DNA of 64,000 nucleotides, from NCBI GenBank assembly GCA_010015675.1, contig ML977040.1, positions 1-64,000 on the forward strand. The letters are read 5' to 3'. The notes below the pieces were generated by a model. The model saw nothing but the letters and a program-made list of their open reading frames with translations, searched no databases and was not told where the DNA came from. This stretch comes from Byssothecium circinans. Its lineage: Eukaryota; Ascomycota; Dothideomycetes; Pleosporales; Massarinaceae. Position numbers and translations under genes: made by a program. This document shows, piece after piece, positions 35,732 to 47,035 of the stretch (positions are counted from its first letter, which is position 1; every line of letters begins with the position of its first letter).

Positions 35732-37551
35732 ATGGCGGCCGAAGTCGACAACGAAAAGGCGCTGGCGCCCTCGGGCTCCATGGAGATGAGCAAAGATAGA
35801 GATGCGCCTTCCCCAGCAACGACCCTCGACCAAGACGCCCTCAAGCTAGCGGAAATGGGATACAGGCAAGACATGCAGCGCAACTTCAGCGTCTGGAGCG
35901 TCCTTGGTGTGGGTTTCTCGCTCACCAATTCGTGGTTTGGCATCTCTGCCGCCCTTGTAACTGGCATTAATTCCGGAGGTCCGATTCTCATCATCTACGG
36001 AATCATCTTGATTGCCCTGGTGTCCACGTGCGTAGGCATCACCTTGAGCGAGCTGGCAAGTGCCATGCCGAATGCTGGTGGACAGTACTTTTGGGCGAAT
36101 GAGCTGGCGCCGAGGAAGTGGGCCAACTTTGCGAGTTATTTGACGGGATGGCTTGCTTGGGCTGGAAGTATCTTCACGAGTGCGAGTATTGCGCTTGCCA
36201 TGGGGAGTGCGATGGTGGGATGCTATCAACTTTCCCACCCTGACTTGTAAGCCGTTTAATTTCACATGGCTTAGACCTTGGAGTTTAAGGATGCCTGAAG
36301 CCTGGGACAAAGGTGCATCTCTTGGACCAAGGCTAACAAGATCAGCACCATCAAAACCTGGCACGTCTTCGTCGCCTACCAAATGGCCAACATCTTTTGC
36401 TTCTTCTTCAACTGCTTCGGCAAGGCGCTCCCCACCGTTGCTAAAATTACTCTATGGACCTCACTCCTCAGCTTCCTGGTCATTATGATCACTGTTCCGG
36501 CTGTCGCTCCAACGCATCAACACGCCAAATTCGTCTTTGCCACTTTCATCAATAACACTGGCTGGGCGCAGGGTGGTATCGCATTCATCGTCGGCCTCGT
36601 GAACACTAACTGGAGTTTTGCCTGTCTGGACTGTGCTACACATCTCGCCGAGGAAGTTCATCAACCCGAACGCAGTGAGTACACCGCAGAGACATTGCTC
36701 CGTGGAAGCACACTAACCGCTCCAGCAATCCCGATCGCCATCATGGGAACCGTGCTCATCGGCTTCGTCACGTCCTGGTTCTGGTCTATGGCCATGTTTT
36801 TCTCAATAGTCGGCGACTTCTCCAACATCATCGCCTCTTCGACTTTAGTCCCAATTCTTGAACTCTTCTACCAGGCTCTTTCCAACAAAGGCGGTGCCAT
36901 CTTTCTAGAGTCGCTCATAATCGCAACAGGCTTGGGCTGTCTCGTCGCGAGCCATACGTGGCAAAGCCGCCTTTGCTGGAGTTTTGCGAGAGACCGCGGG
37001 CTACCAGGCCATCGGTGGCTGAGCAAGGTTAACCGGAGACTCGATGTTCCTATAAACGCGCACTTTGCCAGCTGTGTCATCGTGGGCATTGTGGGATGTC
37101 TTTACCTTGCGTCTCTTACGGCTTTCAACTCGTACGTTCACCAACACATCCCCCAACTTTCAAGAACTTTGCACTAACTGACTCTAGCATGATCACAGCA
37201 TGCATAGTCCTCCTCTACCTCAGCTACTCCATCCCGGTCATCTGCCTCCTTGTCCGAGGCCGCTCCACACTCGACCGCGGCCCTTTCTGGCTCGGTTCCT
37301 TTGGTCTCTTCGCCAACATTGTCACATTATGCTGGACACTCTTCACGCTGATCATGTACTCGTTCCCCTATGCACAACCTGTCGCACCGGGGAATATGAA
37401 CTATGTAAGCCTGGTGTATGCGGTTGTCGTGATCATCATGGTTACGGATTGGTTGACTCGAGGGAGGAAGAGCTTTAGAGGCGCTGGAGAGAGGAAGGGA
37501 GATGTGAATGCAGTGCTCGAGGGAGTGAGGGCGGGTAGCGTGGTGATATGA
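35732..37551 (+). CDS. APC-family permease (amino acid / choline type)
   Basis: Four exons (35732-36246, 36346-36674, 36726-37131, 37188-37551) join in frame to 537 residues. It is a polytopic plasma-membrane transporter of the ACT branch, related to yeast Hnm1 (choline) and Uga4 (GABA). About twelve hydrophobic segments are visible, including FSVWSVLGVGFSLTNSWFGI at the start of the core and ILIIYGIILIALVSTCVGIT. Family landmarks are ELASAMPNAGGQYFWANELA, EVHQPERTIPIAIMGTVLIG (across an intron), and ARDRGLPGHRWLSKVN followed by VPINAHFAS. Both ends are cytosolic and charged. Substrate cannot be read from sequence; choline, GABA and other amino acids are all possible. Confidence 0.9.
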
Positions 37552-37696
37552 GGGGAAAGCTCATATAGGAGCGCTGCAGAGTCGGGCCCTAGTTCTTGAA
37601 TACCATCTAGTACGATAGAAACGACAGCGGAGAACAGACCCGCAGTAAGTACCCTCAGGTGGCCTATCTACCCATCCACCAAACCACATCCAAAAC

Positions 37697-39301
37697 CTAC
37701 CCCCTCCAAACCGCCTCAACAGTAACAAAAAAGCCCCCCTCCCCCACCCTCACCCCCGAAACCTCAAACCTCTCATCCGTCCTCTTGAACAACTCCCCCC
37801 ACTCCCCCACCATCCTCTCCCGCCCGTTCATCAGCGCCATCAACCGAATATCCACCGCCGTGCCCCACTGCCGCATCGTCAACGGCAACGCCGTCTCCGT
37901 CTCCCCTCGATTGCCGATGTACTCGAGCAAAACAACCCTGGCGCCGGGTTTCAGCGCCGGGATGAGGGCGCGGAAAATGAGTATCGCGTCCGCGTCGGAG
38001 GTGTCGTGGAGGATCATTTTGAAGAGGTAGATGGAAGCGTTGAGGGGGGGTTGGGGGGTGAGGAAGGAGTGGGCGTGGAAGGTGCTGTATTATAATAGGG
38101 CATTTAGCTGGATTTGTCTCGAGAAGGGGGTGGAAATGGGAGAGAGGGAAAGTGGGGTGTTTGGACGACAAGGGAATGACTTACACGCGCGATTTCAACT
38201 CTTCGGGCACGGTGGCGTTGAATTCGGATTCCACGTGCGGGAGGTCTTGCACCGTGACGGACAAGTTTGGGAACTTTGACGCTAGGACTACGGCGTCGTG
38301 GCCTGCGGAGCCGCCGACCTGTTCTCGTCGAACTAAATGTCAGTTTATAATTATAACACAACAAAGCTGCCCAAGAGGGAAGTTTAGTAAAATAGAAAAA
38401 AAAATAAGAAAGAAATGAAATATCTCACATCAACAACCCTCGCCTCCCCCACGCCCTCCCAATCCAAAACCCCAACAACAAGCTCCTCCAGCCCAAAAAT
38501 CTCCTTCAAGTACTTCATAAACCGCGTATAACTCCTGGTCCTCCACCCACCCTCACTCTCCTGAAAATCGAAATACCGTTCATGTCCCTGATACAAAGCC
38601 CCACTATGCAACAACGCAAACGCAGTTTCCTCCTGTTTCTCCGGCAACTGCTGCTTGTCTTTGCTATAGCGGTTCAGCGCTTCGTTGAGAACGATGGTAG
38701 GCGCACTGGCGTCGTCGCCGACGGCTTGCACGAGGCCGCGGAGACCGGGGGAGGTGGCGAGGGCGGCGGAGCGCGAGGTGTGGATTACGCGGGTGGAGAG
38801 TTTGCCCGGGTGGGTTTCGGCGAAGAGGCGCAGGGTGAAGGCGTGTTGGAGGATGCGGGTTGTGACTTCTAGGGGGAGGTGCACGTGTTGGGAGATTTCT
38901 GCGAAGGAGGCTGAGGAGGAGGGGTCGAGGGGGACGGCGGACCAGAAGTCGAAGAAGTTTAGGACGTTGAGGCAGCTTATGTCTGGTGCTGCCTTTGGGT
39001 GTAGGTATTAGTCCATTTGATTCTTTTCAACGGATGTGTATGCTGTGCTTACCGTATGAACGTAATTGAAGACGCTTTCGCTGGGTCCTTGGATTAAAGT
39101 GTGAAGGTCGTTGATGGCGTCAAGTAGCACTTGTCTCTGGACGAAAAGATCACCTTCGATGACTGGGAACTTCAAAGGGCTGTTTGCGGCGAATGTGGGA
39201 GCCTCGAGCTTCTTCTCCTTGAGATGCTTGGTGATAGTACCCGTGAGCTCACTGATCCTAGCAGCGAGACTGGTAAGCGTGATCTGGTCTAGCTCCGACA
39301 T
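37697..39301 (-). CDS. SAM-dependent O-methyltransferase (fungal secondary-metabolism type)
   Basis: Four exons (39301-39053, 38992-38429, 38318-38185, 38084-37697) give 444 residues, normal for this class. Introns are 60, 110 and 100 nt. The N-terminal part holds the dimerisation/winged-helix domain (HVHLPLEVTTRILQHAF). The SAM-binding glycine loop VVDVGGSAGHDAVVLA spans the second intron at about residue 270. The likely catalytic His is in KMILHDTSDADAI, and NGRERMVGEWGELF near the C-terminus is a typical family landmark. The family methylates hydroxyl groups of polyketides and other small aromatics; sterigmatocystin and demethylsterigmatocystin methyltransferases are relatives. No polyketide synthase, P450 or regulator lies next to it, so it is not part of an obvious cluster here. 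The chosen ATG avoids a hydrophobic, unlikely upstream extension. Confidence 0.92.
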
Positions 39302-40574
39302 CGTAGATAAGGTGATGAAAGCTTGTTCAAGAGAGACTCGAGGACAGGAACAATCAGGGAGAGATAGAAGAGTTGAAGATAACGGAAGAAATGTGAGGGG
39401 ATTGTAAGGAAATACCAAGTTAGAAACCTCTTAAGGCTTACCTCCGCCGCCCTCACAAATCATTTCCCATTCCGACTCCGCTATCCCACGCGAGTATCCA
39501 CTGCAAAACACTCCTCGCCCACCTCTCCCCAACCTCCCAACGAAAAATGACGTTATGTCTTCCCTACTCATCTCATAACCACCCTATTGCCTGCCAGCAT
39601 CATCTACTAGTGAAGGGCTCTCCGCACGCTAATTCCCCATGTCCAGCTGTCCGATAACCCTAAAAGGAAACCCGTTCATATGTACCAATCCTACGGAACG
39701 GTAATATGGCGAAACTACAGTTGTGCTAGGGCCAACAAGATCATCAGATTAGATTATCTTATCAATCAGAGATGTCGGTGACAAGGAAAATCTTATCAGA
39801 TCATTGAGCGATTGACAAGTGCCAATGCTTGTGCCAATGCTGTTGCGTGGTGGGATGGCCCGAGATGCCGAGGTCGGAGGTCGTGTGGGGTGTAGGCGAG
39901 GAAAGCTTGTGCATCGCAATCAATCAATCGTGTGGAGCTTGTGATGAGAGTGTGCGGTAGACAAGCGACTGCCTTGGTGGGTTGTGAGATTGTAGGCTTT
40001 TATCGACCGTTCGCTATATGACTGGAATACGTTGCGATGTCCTTGCTGAGGAACTTTCATAGACGGAGACTTTTCGAACCAGCGGAGCATAATTACAAAA
40101 CGTATTTTCCCGTCTCAAGCCTAGTGAGGAGATGGTGTTGATAGAGGCCTTTGTCGATGAAGTGTGAGGTCATTCGGACGGTCTCTACCCGGACCAAAAC
40201 TCCTTTGTGAAAGCGGGTTCTAATTTTAGCGGCGCCCATTGGTCCCTGAAGCTAACCTTCCAGCAAGCCACATTCGACTCCGTCCGAGGCACGACTTTCC
40301 ACTGTAAACCACGGATCCTTTCTTTGTCCCTTCTACGTCTCAATCACCTCTTCATATCCAGGAATTGAGAGTCTCGCCCCTTTATTTAATCGTCCCATCA
40401 CCGAAACAAGCTACGCTTCCGCTCACCGCCGCGACCCCCCTCCAACCCCCACCAAACCCTCGACCCCAAAACTTTTCGTCAATAACAACAACAAAAACAT
40501 TGCCCGCCGTACAACCCATTTCTTAGGAACAGTATTGGAATTGTAGAAAGTAATTGCACTAGCGGCCGGTCACA
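39302..40574. promoter_or_regulatory. Divergent promoter region of O-methyltransferase and GNA1
   Basis: The stretch holds the start regions of two divergent genes and no reading frame with recognisable content. A cluster of GATA-factor sites at 39754-39798 is listed separately. The last 200 bp before GNA1 is C-rich, then AT-rich near the ATG. Confidence 0.5.
39754..39798. promoter_or_regulatory. Cluster of GATA-factor binding sites
   Basis: Three TTATC cores (GATAA on the minus strand) lie within 45 bp: 39754-39758, 39759-39763 and 39793-39798 region, each in a (C/T)TATCA/TTATCT context. Clustered HGATAR sites are bound by AreA/Nit2 nitrogen regulators or white-collar factors in fungi. They lie about 460 bp upstream of the O-methyltransferase and 780 bp upstream of GNA1. 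Confidence 0.4.
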
Positions 40575-41242
40575 ATGTCTCTCCAAATCCCCGTAACCGA
40601 CGACACAATGCCGCTCTTCAGCGCATCCCTCATCTCCCCCGAAGTTGTCGCCCAACTCCCCGAAGGCTACACATGCCGCCCGCTCCAACGAGGAGATTAT
40701 GCGAAAGGCTTTCTAGACGTATTAAGGGTGCTTACAACCGTTGGCGATGTGACGGAAGAGGTACATCACCCCTTTCCCTTACCCTCCTACCTATCTATCT
40801 ATCCCGTCTCACCATCCCCTCAACCCCAGCCATCATGCAAGATTTCGTTATATTTATACTGATATCTGTGATATAGGAATGGAACGCCCGCTACGAATGG
40901 CTCTCCCGCCACAACGACGCCTACTTCCTCCTCTGCATCCTCGACCCCTCCTCGCACATCGTCGGCACCGGTGCCCTAATCGTCGAGCGCAAATTCATCC
41001 ACAACCTAGGCCTCGTCGGCCACATTGAGGACATCGCCGTCGCCAAGGACCAGCAGGGCAAAAAACTTGGACTCAGGATCATCCAGGCGCTGGACTATGT
41101 CGCCGAGAAGGTCGGCTGCTATAAGAGTATTTTGGACTGCTCTGAGGCGAACGAGGGCTTTTATGTCAAGTGTGGGTTTAAGAGGGCGGGGCTGGAGATG
41201 GCGCATTATTATGGGCAGAATAAACCTAAAGGAGGGCAGTAA
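40575..41242 (+). CDS. GNA1: Glucosamine-6-phosphate N-acetyltransferase
   Basis: Gna1 transfers acetyl from acetyl-CoA to glucosamine-6-phosphate in the UDP-N-acetylglucosamine pathway, which feeds chitin, N-glycans and GPI anchors. Two exons, 40575-40760 and 40877-41242, flank a 116-nt intron and give 183 residues, close to yeast Gna1 (159) with a slightly longer start. The GNAT fold is complete: YTCRPLQRGDYAKGFLDVL at the N-terminus, GTGALIVERKFIHNLGLVGH, then the acetyl-CoA loop EDIAVAKDQQGKKLGLRII (Q-x-x-G-x-x-L-G form), and SEANEGFYVKCGFKRAG at the end. The GHIED and CGFK signatures are specific to this enzyme among GNATs. No frame problems. Confidence 0.95.
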
Positions 41243-41729
41243 GAGGGGGACGGGGGTTATGTGATGGGATCTGTGGCGTTTTTATTGTGGATATATGGGT
41301 GGGAATGGGCTTGAGCAACTTCTTGGATAAGAGATGGTGATATAGAGCAATAGAACAAGAACTTTTTCGAATCTACAGATGCTGAAGAAGCAGAAAGCTT
41401 TCAAAAGCTTCGGTCATCCTGTCGCGGAGTTCCTCGCTGGTGGTACTCGCATAAGCCGTGCATTCGAATATGGTAGTGGTTGGTCGGAATCTGGTGCCAC
41501 CCCTGGCAAAACAGCCATCATAGGATCATTACGTCCGATATTATACCGTTCAGTTTCATTCTTCACACTCTTCCGCTCGGCGCGGACTTCACGACGTTGC
41601 GCTCCAGATGTCGGACTTGGTGGTCTTCTGCTATGCGCTGTCGAACGCTGAAGTGAGGGATGCATTGCGGAGCAGATCCTCTAAAAGAAGGTAAATTTTA
41701 TGAGTATTGCTCGAGAAAAGCATGCTTGC
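41243..41729. other. Intergenic region after GNA1
   Basis: Probably the GNA1 3' UTR and spacer before the MFS remnant on the other strand. No gene seen. Confidence 0.4.
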
Positions 41730-42640
41730 CTACCCTCCGCCACCCCTCGCTTTCTGAATTGTCCGTTTGCCGGCAGCTACAAGGTCAAAATCGATATTCA
41801 CCCACTGTCGTCCATTGTCTAGAGTTTCACTCGGACTACCAGCAGGTACCTTCGAAAGTGTCGGGAGGCACATCCACAAGATGAGCAGTAAAGCAAGGTT
41901 AGCCAAATGACGGGCTGTATGATAGACACCCCCTTAGTTTGTGCCAAAGCTCCGATGGCGAAGGGAAGTATAGCGGCACCTCCACCGCCAAAAGCTGCCG
42001 CGAACCCGATGGCTGAGACGTGAAGGTAGGCGGGGAGGATCTTGGTCGCTGCCATGATAGCTGCTGGGAAGAGAGGTCCGAGGAAGAAACCTTAGATGGA
42101 AACAAAGATGGCTGAGATGTAGAAGGAAGGAACGACTCAGAAAACGAGCTGGCAGACCATCGAGGCGATAATGTAAATCTATTCATTGCATTAGCATGGC
42201 CAAAAGGAATGAAGGAAGGATGGTTATAGCACTTACCGTTATAGCAAACTTCTCTCCAAGCCTTGGTGTCACAAAACCTAGCACGAAGCGGCCAGATGCG
42301 ATTCCAGCCCAGAAGCCTGTCGCGACCATACCGGACTCGAATGACTCGCCTGCATGTTCACGTCACATGAAGGTCACGATCCAACTGCGCAATGCTACTT
42401 CGGCTCCAACATAGCACAGGAGGAAGATTGAAACGACCCATGTCACCCGGTTCTTGAGAGATTCCTTGAAACGGCTGTCTTTGACGTTTTCTGTCCTTCA
42501 CTGGCTCCCATGATGGTGAAAGCGAAGAACGTTGCAAAAGTTCGCCATACATTGACTTTGGGGTGATTCCATCATTCAATGATAATAACACTGATTGAGG
42601 GTTGAGGGAGGAACTTTGCCGGGTCATTGTTTTCTTTCGC
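41730..42640 (-). pseudogene. Decayed MFS transporter, C-terminal part
   Basis: On the minus strand, pieces of a major-facilitator transporter can be read in order: NRVTWVVSIFLLCYVGAEVA, WIVTF, SGMVATGFWAGIASGRFVLG followed by FVTPRLGEKFAIT, then after a canonical intron IYIIASMVCQLVF and FYISAIFVSI, GFFLGPLFPAAIMAATKILP, FAAAFGGGGAAILPFAIGAL and ALLLILWMCLP. In-frame stops occur at 42363-42365 (TGA), 42137-42139 (TGA) and 42092-42094 (TAA), and the frame shifts near 41900. The two later stops sit where Trp and Gln would fit, that is G-to-A and C-to-T changes. The N-terminal half is not recognisable upstream. The layout recalls the FucP/Bsc6-like group of fungal MFS proteins; the substrate is unknown. 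Confidence 0.75.
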
Positions 42641-43384
42641 TCTGATGGGCATCTGGTCGCTTGAGGCTTCTGCGCTCATGTGGTGGAGTCAACCGATGTC
42701 TGTGATGAACCGGTCATCTTGGCTATGGGAAGATTGCGATCGTTGCTACAATCAGGTGAAGAAGTTGCTACTCAATGCCGTGCCTGGCTTGGAGGAGGCC
42801 AGCCTCCTTATACCGTGCGTGTACCTCATATTGTGACCCAAGTGGCGTAGAAGCGTGGTAGTTGATTGCAAAGCCAGCTGAGGAGCTCAAATTGCTTGAG
42901 TGGGAGCCATTGCCTACTTGGTAACGTCTGCAGTAGTTCTTCGAACATGCGCGTTGAGCTTGGCTGATGATGATGATGATGGACGATGACCACCTTGGCT
43001 GTAAAAGGAGATCAAGTGGGTGATATTGCCGTTTGGAGAAGTTCTGTGATCAGGTGCTAATCGTGTGTGATTGGTTGAAAGTCGGAGTCGTCTCCTCTCG
43101 CACTCTTCACACTGCGAGCTGAAGACATTGCAGTTCATCAGCCCAGAGTAGGAAATAATCGTTGATACTAGGTACCCGCTGGCTCTATACCTGATTCGAT
43201 TTCAGTGCGGCGCTCCCGGTCGCGCCTTCCCCGCTTCGACTACGCTTGCGAAATCGCAATGAAGTCAAAATCTTCTTCGGTAGAACAACGCGAAGCATCA
43301 AGCGTCGGGTGGTCATTCAGCACGCATTTCTAAGCTTGGATTATTGGATCTAGTAATCTTTCCTAAATTTTCCAAGATCTCAAC
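42641..43384. other. Intergenic region before TRM44
   Basis: It separates the MFS remnant from TRM44 and may include fragments of the lost N-terminal half of the transporter, which I could not read. The last 150 bp is the TRM44 promoter. A (GAT)n run (GATGATGATGATGATGG) lies near 42964-42980. Confidence 0.4.
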
Positions 43385-45268
43385 ATGGAGGATGAGAATG
43401 CGCAGCCTCCTCCCATCGACAGCTTCGACCAGAGCACAAATGCATCACAAAAGCAAAAGCCCAAGAGCAAGACGACCGCCTCATCCAACGCTGATGGCTC
43501 CAAATTTGAGCCAATGGATCTAGAGGAGACACCTCTCATAGACTCTGGTCTACCACCAGAAATATGGACAATCGTACAATCAACACCCGCCAACTTCCCA
43601 CCACAATACTTCCTCGAGGTCAGCAAGAACCTCCTGGAGAATCCAAATTGGACCGCTTCCTATCTATCTCGAGCCGAACTCTCATACACAAGCTTTACCG
43701 ATGCTACATACAACCCCGAGGCGACGCATGCGCATGAGCTCGCGGGCATTGTCAAACATATGAAAGCTGACCATCAACCGCGACTCATACCGGGACTCGC
43801 AGGATATAAACTTGAATGGACAGTGGTTAGGAAACTGATACCGAGGAACCCGAAGCTTGATGAAGCGTTGCTGCAGACATGCCATCTCCTCACATCCACA
43901 GAACTAGTGACTGTGCGAGAGAAAGACAGCAGCACGAGAACGATGGAAGCCGAACGATACCTCGTCATCTACCTCCCGCACGTCTCAGATCCAGATTCAA
44001 TACCATTCTACCACCCAAAGGTTCGCGGTGTAGGCATCCTATACACCTATCAGACCAACGCCCCTTCGGAATCGGCTCCCGGCACGCTATCACTGTACTA
44101 TGATCTCTTCCCGGAACGACCGCTGGATAACAGGATGTCTCGCACCGCGCTGAAGATGCTGGAGATTATCCATAAACACTCCAAGGGCAGAATGCAGGGC
44201 TATCAGAAGAGAGTCCATCACGATGTCATCATCCCTCAGAAGACGTTCCAGGACACTTACGCATATCTAAAGGGAAAATATGCCCAGGAGTTGATTGCCA
44301 ATTGGGTCGAGCAGACGCCGCCCGAGAAACACGTTTTTGAAGACCTTGGGATCGCTGCGTTCCTGATTGAGCTGTGGACGAACATGTATGGCGGCGAACC
44401 ATCAAGAAAAAGCGAGGAACCAAACCCCGAACCTCCCGTTCTCGAACACCTTGACACCAACTCCACTACAAACAATCACCCACAGAAGGAAAAAGCCCGG
44501 CAGAACTTCCCCGGCTTCGTAGACATCGGCTGCGGCAACGGTCTCCTAGTCTACATCCTCAACGCCGAAGGTTGGTCCGGCTGGGGTTTCGACGCCCGCA
44601 AACGCAAAACCTGGGCCACCTTTCCAACCGCTCTTCAATACAATCTCAAAGAAATGCTCCTAATCCCCTCTGTCCTTGACACGTCAGATGAAAACAACCA
44701 CGATCCATTTCTCGACGCAAACACCCCTCCCGCACACCCCGGCACTTTCCCAAAAGGAACTTTCATAATATCCAACCACGCCGACGAACTCACGGCCTGG
44801 ACGCCGCTCCTCGCCTACCTCTCCTCCAGCCCATTCATAGCGATTCCTTGCTGCAGCCACGATTTCGGGGGTACGCGCTTCCGCGCTTCGTACCATGTGG
44901 AGTTCTTTCCTAGTACTGCAGCTGAGGGCAAGGGCAAGGGGAAGCAGGTATCCGCGTATACGTCGTTGTGTAGTTATGTTGCGTACCTTACGGCGACGAT
45001 GGGGTATGTAGTTGAGAAGGAATATTTGAGGATTCCGTCGACGAGGAATATTGCTGTTGTGGGGAGGAAATGGAACGGGGATGGAGGAGAGAAGAGGATG
45101 GAGGGGGCGGGGGAGGATGAGGACGGATATGGGTTGGAAGGGAGGATGGAGGTTGTGAGGGAGCTTGTGGAGAAGGAGATGGGAGGTGAAACTTCTATTG
45201 AGCAAGTCAAGATGCAGTGGGTAGCTAGAGGGAGTGGATTGATGAAACCTGGGAAAGGTGGCCATTGA
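43385..45268 (+). CDS. TRM44: tRNA (uracil-2'-O)-methyltransferase Trm44
   Basis: Trm44 uses SAM to form 2'-O-methyluridine at position 44 of tRNA-Ser in the cytoplasm. The gene is a single exon of 627 residues. The SAM motif FVDIGCGNGLLVYIL lies near residue 376 and is followed by the family signature GWGFDARKRKTW. Further conserved blocks are the N-terminal LPPEIWTIVQSTPANFPPQY, GVGILYTYQTN, RVHHDVIIPQKTFQDTY, FEDLGIAAFLIELW and IAIPCCSHDFGGTRF. The N-terminal 45 residues are disordered. The ATG at 43385 is the first in frame. Its 3' end converges on IES2. Confidence 0.95.
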   Translation: MEDENAQPPPIDSFDQSTNASQKQKPKSKTTASSNADGSKFEPMDLEETPLIDSGLPPEIWTIVQSTPANFPPQYFLEVSKNLLENPNWTASYLSRAELSYTSFTDATYNPEATHAHELAGIVKHMKADHQPRLIPGLAGYKLEWTVVRKLIPRNPKLDEALLQTCHLLTSTELVTVREKDSSTRTMEAERYLVIYLPHVSDPDSIPFYHPKVRGVGILYTYQTNAPSESAPGTLSLYYDLFPERPLDNRMSRTALKMLEIIHKHSKGRMQGYQKRVHHDVIIPQKTFQDTYAYLKGKYAQELIANWVEQTPPEKHVFEDLGIAAFLIELWTNMYGGEPSRKSEEPNPEPPVLEHLDTNSTTNNHPQKEKARQNFPGFVDIGCGNGLLVYILNAEGWSGWGFDARKRKTWATFPTALQYNLKEMLLIPSVLDTSDENNHDPFLDANTPPAHPGTFPKGTFIISNHADELTAWTPLLAYLSSSPFIAIPCCSHDFGGTRFRASYHVEFFPSTAAEGKGKGKQVSAYTSLCSYVAYLTATMGYVVEKEYLRIPSTRNIAVVGRKWNGDGGEKRMEGAGEDEDGYGLEGRMEVVRELVEKEMGGETSIEQVKMQWVARGSGLMKPGKGGH

Positions 45269-45705
45269 AGCACCAAAATACTTACGTAGTTCCTTAGGCT
45301 AGCCGAATGTGTGGACGCTTGAGAAGCGTCGGGCATACTTTGTAAGATTTGAGGCCGTTGTTGTCGTGAGAGTGAGCGGAGGTTTGTTGCAGGTGGACAA
45401 ACGACTTCTAGTGACCGAATCAAGGTGAGGAGATGAACGGGAGGAAACGTTTGCACGGCTGGGTCTACAAATCAATTCGAACTTTGCTCGTTCCTACCCG
45501 GTGCGATGTGTTGGCAACGGAAATGTGGACGTTAGCGAAATAATACTCTATAAATCAATGGATGCTGGCAAAGACTTTCTGTCTCCTGTCTACTCCATGG
45601 GACTGATACGCCATTTTACCTTCACACTAATAGCCCATGTTTACAAACTCCAGATAATGCTTACAGTACACTTGACTCTTTTACATGCCCTGGAGATTAC
45701 CTGGA
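45269..45705. other. Convergent 3' region of TRM44 and IES2
   Basis: Located between the two stop codons. No coding signal. Confidence 0.5.
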
Positions 45706-46952
45706 TTAAGAAACCTCTTCAACCATCCGGCCACTGAACGGCCTCTTCGAAGGTTGTGCGAGTGTGCCTGTGAACATGCTGCCAACAGGCGCCAGTAGCC
45801 ACTCGTCAGGTACTCCCAAAGACGTTCCATTCGCATTTTGCTTGTAGCGGATGTAGTGCGGGTTGGCCCTCTCGACATCTGGCTCCTCCTCTTGGCCAAA
45901 CTCGTTGATCTCCTGCATAGCTTTGCGTCCGCGTTTCGGCGGTTGCTTTTTAAGGAGACGGTTGATGGTGTCCATCTACAATAGTAAGTATATGGTGACT
46001 TGGTTGTGTAATTGGGGTACTAACCTTCTCCTCTTCATTACGCTTCTCACTCAGGTTCTTGCGACGGCGTGCCATTTCCGCTCTTCGCATGGCGTGCTCT
46101 TCTGCTGTGAGATGTTTCTTCTTCTGCGCTTCTGTGGGATTGTCAGTACGGATCTACACGGTACACTGCGGAGAACGCACCATTTGATAGTGAGATGAGC
46201 TCATCCGTGCCTTCCGTGATCATGGCCTGCTGCCGCCGGGTCATCTTGCTGAGATCAGGAGTCTGGCCGCGACTTATATCATCGTCGCTGTCCATGTCCT
46301 CATCATCATCATTCGGCACCGGAATCTCGTCATCATCTTCGCCTTCTGCGTCCTCATCCTCACCCTCGGCATCCTCGTCTGAGTCCAACTCTGACAGCTC
46401 TTCGTCATCATCGTCTAGAATCATCTCCTTTGCTTCTACGGAATCCTGGGCTGCGCGCGGCTTGACAGGTACGCTCTTGTTGGCCGATACGACAATGCGC
46501 GGAGCTAAGGCAGGCGTGATGTCGATTTCGTCCTCCTCCTCGCCCTCGGCGTCTAGCTCGTCATCCTCTTCGCCCTCGGCGTCCTCATCTTCCTCTTCCT
46601 CCTCGTCGTCTACGTCCATGGCATCCACTTCCTCTGCCTCATCTTCCTCGTCCTCATCGCTGTCGACCTCCTGGACAATCCTACTGCTCCGGGAGGCGCG
46701 CTTTCCAGCGACGATATTCCGCGAGCTGACGGAGGTGGTGGGAGCAGCAGCGCCCCGAGTAGCTTGGCGGAGCTTGCCCGGAGACGCCTTCACGGTGAGG
46801 TTCATGGACTGGCGGCGCTCTTCGGGGGAGGAGCGCTCAATGACGGCCGTGGGCGGGGCCTGGTTGGCGGTATTGCGCCTGGAACGGGTAGAGGAAGCTG
46901 TGGGTGCAGCACTGGGAGCTGTTAGATTTGCGCGCGACCGTAGACGAGGCAT
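45706..46952 (-). CDS. IES2: INO80 chromatin-remodelling complex subunit Ies2 (PAPA-1 domain)
   Basis: Ies2 (INO80B in animals) is a regulatory subunit that activates the Ino80 ATPase on nucleosomes. Three exons (46952-46181, 46131-46025, 45975-45706), with two 49-nt introns, give 382 residues. The N-terminal part is basic (MPRLRSRANLTAP). It is followed by about 130 residues of very acidic Asp/Glu repeats (DEDAEGEEDDELDAEGEEED), which probably contact histones. The PAPA-1 domain starts at about residue 258 (EAQKKKHLTAEEHAMRRAEM), continues through ARRRKNLSEKRNEEEKMDTI and NRLLKKQPPKRGRK, and ends with NPHYIRYKQNANGTSLGVPD. The usual C-terminal zinc finger (HIT type) found in animal INO80B is absent, as in yeast. 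The acidic run is strongly repetitive on the DNA level. Confidence 0.93.
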
Positions 46953-47035
46953 GGCTGCGGTGTTGGGGGGTGGAGGTGCTGGCGGGAGTGCGGTAGGTAA
47001 GGTCGTCGTCGGCGGCGGTCAAATAGCTCGCGCGA

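Noticed and set aside
37697..41242. Secondary-metabolite cluster around the O-methyltransferase
   Set aside because: Neighbours are a permease and GNA1; no synthase, oxidase or cluster regulator is present.
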